From an uncultured Lachnospiraceae bacterium (lineage in GTDB: Bacteria > Bacillota > Clostridia > Lachnospirales > Lachnospiraceae): DNA of 8,434 nt. The notes beneath the pieces are model-generated. The model was not told the origin of the DNA. It saw only the letters and a list, made by a program, of their open reading frames with translations, and did not search any database. The translations under genes were made by a program, and so were the position numbers. Position 1 is the first letter of the stretch; each line of letters starts with the position of its first letter. This document shows, in pieces, positions 6,044 to 8,434 of this stretch. The stretch lies in assembly GCA_945836565.1 (NCBI GenBank), contig CAMALN010000055.1, forward strand, positions 1 through 8,434, written 5' to 3'.

Positions 6044-7273
6044 ATGTTTGAAAATGTGGAATTAACAGAACAATTTATACTGGTAGCTGTAGACTTAGAT
6101 GATGGGCAGGATATAGATACCAACCTGGATGAGCTTGAGGAGCTTGTGAAAACTGCCGGAGCAACAGTATGTGGTCGTCTTATACAGAGGAAAGAGCATA
6201 TAGAGAAAGGGACTTATCTGGGTACCGGAAAGGTAGCTGAGCTTGCAGACTACATCCGTAAGACCGGAGCAACAGGAATAGTATGCGATGATGAGCTTTC
6301 ACCTATGCAGATGAAAAATCTCGAGGATGAGCTTGATGTAAAAATTCTGGACCGTACAATGGTAATATTGGATATATTTGCAGCTCGGGCTACTACAAGT
6401 GAAGGAAAGCTCCAGGTTGAATTAGCACAGCTAAAATATCAGTCTTCGAGACTTATCGGTATGAGAAGCTCTCTATCAAGACTGGGTGGTGGTATAGGAA
6501 CCAGAGGTCCCGGAGAGAAGAAGCTAGAGGTTGACAGACGACTTATAAGAGAACGTATAGCCCAGCTTAATCGTGAGCTTGATGATGTCAAGCAGCATAG
6601 AGAAGTTATGCGTAAGCAGCGTATGTCAGGCAATTTGCCTATAGTAGCCATTGTCGGCTACACTAATGCCGGTAAATCAACTTTGTTGAACAGCCTGACA
6701 AGTGCCGGTGTATTGGAAGAGGACAAGCTTTTTGCTACTCTTGATCCAACCTCAAGAGTATACAAATTACATGATGGACAGGAAATTATTATAACAGATA
6801 CCGTTGGCTTTATCAGAAAGTTGCCGCATCATCTTATCAGTGCATTTCGTTCCACATTGGAAGAAGCCAAATATGCAGATATCATACTTCATGTAGTTGA
6901 TATTTCAAATCCAAATGCTGATATGCAGATTGCCGCTGTATATGAAACCCTAAAGGGACTCGGAGTGGTCGATAAACCTATTATCACTGCATATAACAAG
7001 CTTGACCGTGTTGAAGAAATCCCAACCGTCAAAGATTTTACAGCAGACAGGATCGTATATATCTCAGCTAAGAAAAAAGAAGGCTTTGACAAGCTGTCAG
7101 AAGCCTTAGCCGAAGAAATAAACGGCGGAAGAATATATATAGAAAAGCTCATTCCATATAGCGATGCGGGTTTGAGTAATAAAATCAGAAGTAATGGTGT
7201 ACTTTTAGAAGAGGAATACAGAGAGGATGGAATATATATAAAAGCTTATGTAGATAAAAGCTTTTATATATAA
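6044..7273 (+). CDS. hflX: Ribosome-associated GTPase HflX
   Basis: GTPase that binds the 50S subunit and splits stalled or hibernating 70S ribosomes, notably after heat or antibiotic stress; cytosolic. The 409 residues show the HflX N-terminal domain (about 1-190) with YLGTGK at 58-63, the Gly-rich LGGGIGTRGPGE at 147-158 and a helical linker ending near 190. The G domain has G1 GYTNAGKS (205-212), a switch I region near 229-236, G3 DTVGF (252-256), G4 NKLD (318-321) and G5 SAK (341-343). Length matches the usual 400-430 residues, with a short C-terminal domain. AAGGA at 6031-6035 is 8 nt before the ATG. It follows the TPR gene by 30 nt and precedes the methyltransferase gene by 6 nt. Some HflX homologues (HflXr) give macrolide/lincosamide resistance; sequence reading alone cannot separate them from housekeeping HflX. 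Confidence 0.95.
   Translation: MFENVELTEQFILVAVDLDDGQDIDTNLDELEELVKTAGATVCGRLIQRKEHIEKGTYLGTGKVAELADYIRKTGATGIVCDDELSPMQMKNLEDELDVKILDRTMVILDIFAARATTSEGKLQVELAQLKYQSSRLIGMRSSLSRLGGGIGTRGPGEKKLEVDRRLIRERIAQLNRELDDVKQHREVMRKQRMSGNLPIVAIVGYTNAGKSTLLNSLTSAGVLEEDKLFATLDPTSRVYKLHDGQEIIITDTVGFIRKLPHHLISAFRSTLEEAKYADIILHVVDISNPNADMQIAAVYETLKGLGVVDKPIITAYNKLDRVEEIPTVKDFTADRIVYISAKKKEGFDKLSEALAEEINGGRIYIEKLIPYSDAGLSNKIRSNGVLLEEEYREDGIYIKAYVDKSFYI
7233..7272. repeat. Perfect 15-bp inverted repeat across the hflX stop
   Basis: TATATATAAAAGCTT at 7233-7247 and its exact reverse complement at 7258-7272 are separated by a 10-nt loop. The right arm covers the first two bases of the hflX stop codon and ends 7 nt before the next start codon. 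No T-run follows, so it is not a standard intrinsic terminator. In RNA it would form an AU-rich hairpin just upstream of the methyltransferase start. Confidence 0.6.
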
Positions 7274-7279
7274 ATAAAT

Positions 7280-8434
7280 ATGAATTTACCGGAAACCTTC
7301 GAATCAAATATGAGAGAGCTGCTTAGAGATGAATTTGATGCATATCAGAGCTGTCTCGATGAACCTATGCATCATGGCATAAGAATAAATACATTAAAGA
7401 TATCCGTAGAAGACTTTATGAAGATTAATCCATTTCATCTGGAGCCTGTGCCTTGGTGTCATAACGGATTTTACTATGATGAAACAATAGATAAGCCTTC
7501 AAAGCATCCTTATTATTTTGCAGGCTTGTATTATATTCAGGAGCCAAGTGCTATGACGCCTGCTGCCACACTACCGGTAGAAGTAGGCGACAGAGTGCTT
7601 GATATATGTGCTGCTCCCGGTGGAAAATCAACCGAGCTTATGGCAAAGCTGACCGGCTCGGGTATTTTAATTTCAAACGACATAAGTGCTTCAAGAGCCA
7701 AAGCTTTACTTAAGAATCTTGAGCTTTTTGGTTCGCCAAATTCACTTATCGTAAGCGAAGAGCCTCACGAATTATCAAAGAGATTTCCGGAATATTTTGA
7801 TAAAATATTGATTGATGCTCCTTGCTCCGGCGAAGGAATGTTCAGAAAATCCAATTCAATGATTACTGCGTGGGAGCGGAATGGCAATCAGCTTTTTGCT
7901 GATATTCAAAGAAGTATATTAAACGAAGTTGTTAAAATGCTTAAGCCGGGTGGAAGGCTTCTTTATTCTACCTGCACCTTTTCACCATTAGAAAATGAAA
8001 AATCCATTGAATATCTTCTTTCCCTGGACGAAAAACTTAGTATAGATTCCTTTGACAGGTACGATAAATTCGATGCAGGTCATCCGGAATGGTCAGAAAC
8101 AGGCAATGAAGAGCTAAAAAAATGTGCTCGCTTATGGCCACACAGACTAAAAGGCGAGGGACATTTTGTAACTCTTGTAAAAAAAGCAGGAGAAAATCAT
8201 CCCGAATATAATATAGGTCAATACCCCCTTAAACGTGCAAAGCTACCACAAGAAGCAATAAGCTTTATCAATATGCTCGGAAGGGAAAGTAATGGTTCAA
8301 GAATTATAAAAGGCGGTAAGGTAAAGCTCTTGCCTGACAGATACGAGATATCAAATGACAAGCTATACTATATACCTAATTCATTTCCGGCAGTAAAGGG
8401 CATGCGAATACTTCGATGCGGTTTATATATGGGA
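7280..8434 (+). CDS. RsmF/NOL1-NOP2-Sun-type rRNA m5C methyltransferase (3' end cut by window)
   Basis: SAM-dependent RNA cytosine-5 methyltransferase, probably acting on 16S rRNA. The frame stays open to the window edge, giving 385 residues. The start MNLPETF fits this family. SAM-binding motif I DICAAPGGKS is at 108-117, motif IV DAPCSGEGMF at 179-188 (Cys182, release step) and motif VI STCTFSPLENE at 230-240 (Cys232, catalytic nucleophile). After about 290 comes the RsmF-type C-terminal region, including the start of the PUA-like RNA-binding domain (MRILRCGLY, 375-383). Family members are usually around 450-480 residues, so some 70-90 are missing outside the window. The ATG is 6 nt after the hflX stop and lacks a visible Shine-Dalgarno, which suggests coupled translation. 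The family is certain; the target nucleotide (RsmF against RsmB) is inferred from the C-terminal region. Confidence 0.9.
   Translation, partial: MNLPETFESNMRELLRDEFDAYQSCLDEPMHHGIRINTLKISVEDFMKINPFHLEPVPWCHNGFYYDETIDKPSKHPYYFAGLYYIQEPSAMTPAATLPVEVGDRVLDICAAPGGKSTELMAKLTGSGILISNDISASRAKALLKNLELFGSPNSLIVSEEPHELSKRFPEYFDKILIDAPCSGEGMFRKSNSMITAWERNGNQLFADIQRSILNEVVKMLKPGGRLLYSTCTFSPLENEKSIEYLLSLDEKLSIDSFDRYDKFDAGHPEWSETGNEELKKCARLWPHRLKGEGHFVTLVKKAGENHPEYNIGQYPLKRAKLPQEAISFINMLGRESNGSRIIKGGKVKLLPDRYEISNDKLYYIPNSFPAVKGMRILRCGLYMG

Noticed and set aside
6439..7152. Two minus-strand open frames within hflX
   Set aside because: Both are antisense to conserved HflX motifs; their Ser/Leu-rich translations are typical shadows.

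Overview
This AT-rich window reads as chromosomal DNA from an anaerobic, endospore-lineage Firmicute, most likely a Clostridia member close to the Lachnospiraceae. The evidence is a SpoIIGA-type protease gene with Spo0A boxes, a CspA/B/C-like subtilase, the short clostridial form of ThiC, and strong AGGAGG-type ribosome binding sites. No 16S gene or other taxonomic marker is present, so this placement is an inference.

Layout. (1) Positions 16-873, minus strand: spoIIGA, the membrane aspartic protease that processes pro-sigma-E. Its stop codon lies inside the Shine-Dalgarno of a further minus-strand gene just outside the window, by synteny probably sigE. (2) Positions 874-1031: a divergent intergenic region. 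On the minus strand it carries two perfect Spo0A boxes (TGTCGAA) in tandem, a one-mismatch box over a -35-like element, and a perfect TATAAT -10 about 21 bp away. This closely matches the known B. subtilis spoIIG promoter. (3) Positions 1032-2633, plus strand: a Csp-like S8 subtilase with a complete Asp/His/Ser triad and no signal peptide. (4) Positions 2634-2740: a gap with a plausible sigma-A promoter and no TPP riboswitch. (5) Positions 2741-8434, plus strand, a closely spaced run of five genes: thiC, a membrane-anchored VanY-type D,D-carboxypeptidase, a membrane-anchored TPR protein, the GTPase hflX, and an RsmF-type rRNA m5C methyltransferase gene cut by the window edge.

How the genes fit together. 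The minus-strand unit is the sigma-E activation module of sporulation. The subtilase gene shares its upstream region, so its -35 region may be touched by the same Spo0A sites. The plus-strand run is mixed: thiamine pyrimidine synthesis, cell-wall peptide trimming, a probable envelope scaffold, ribosome rescue/splitting and rRNA modification. The short gaps (about 6-30 nt) suggest co-transcription, not a single pathway.

The points most worth checking are the conserved spoIIG-like promoter and its possible sharing with a divergent Csp-like protease, the missing TPP riboswitch before thiC, the tandem amphipathic helices at the start of the carboxypeptidase, and a perfect 15-bp inverted repeat across the hflX/rsmF junction. 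No mobile element, CRISPR array, tRNA or rRNA was seen.
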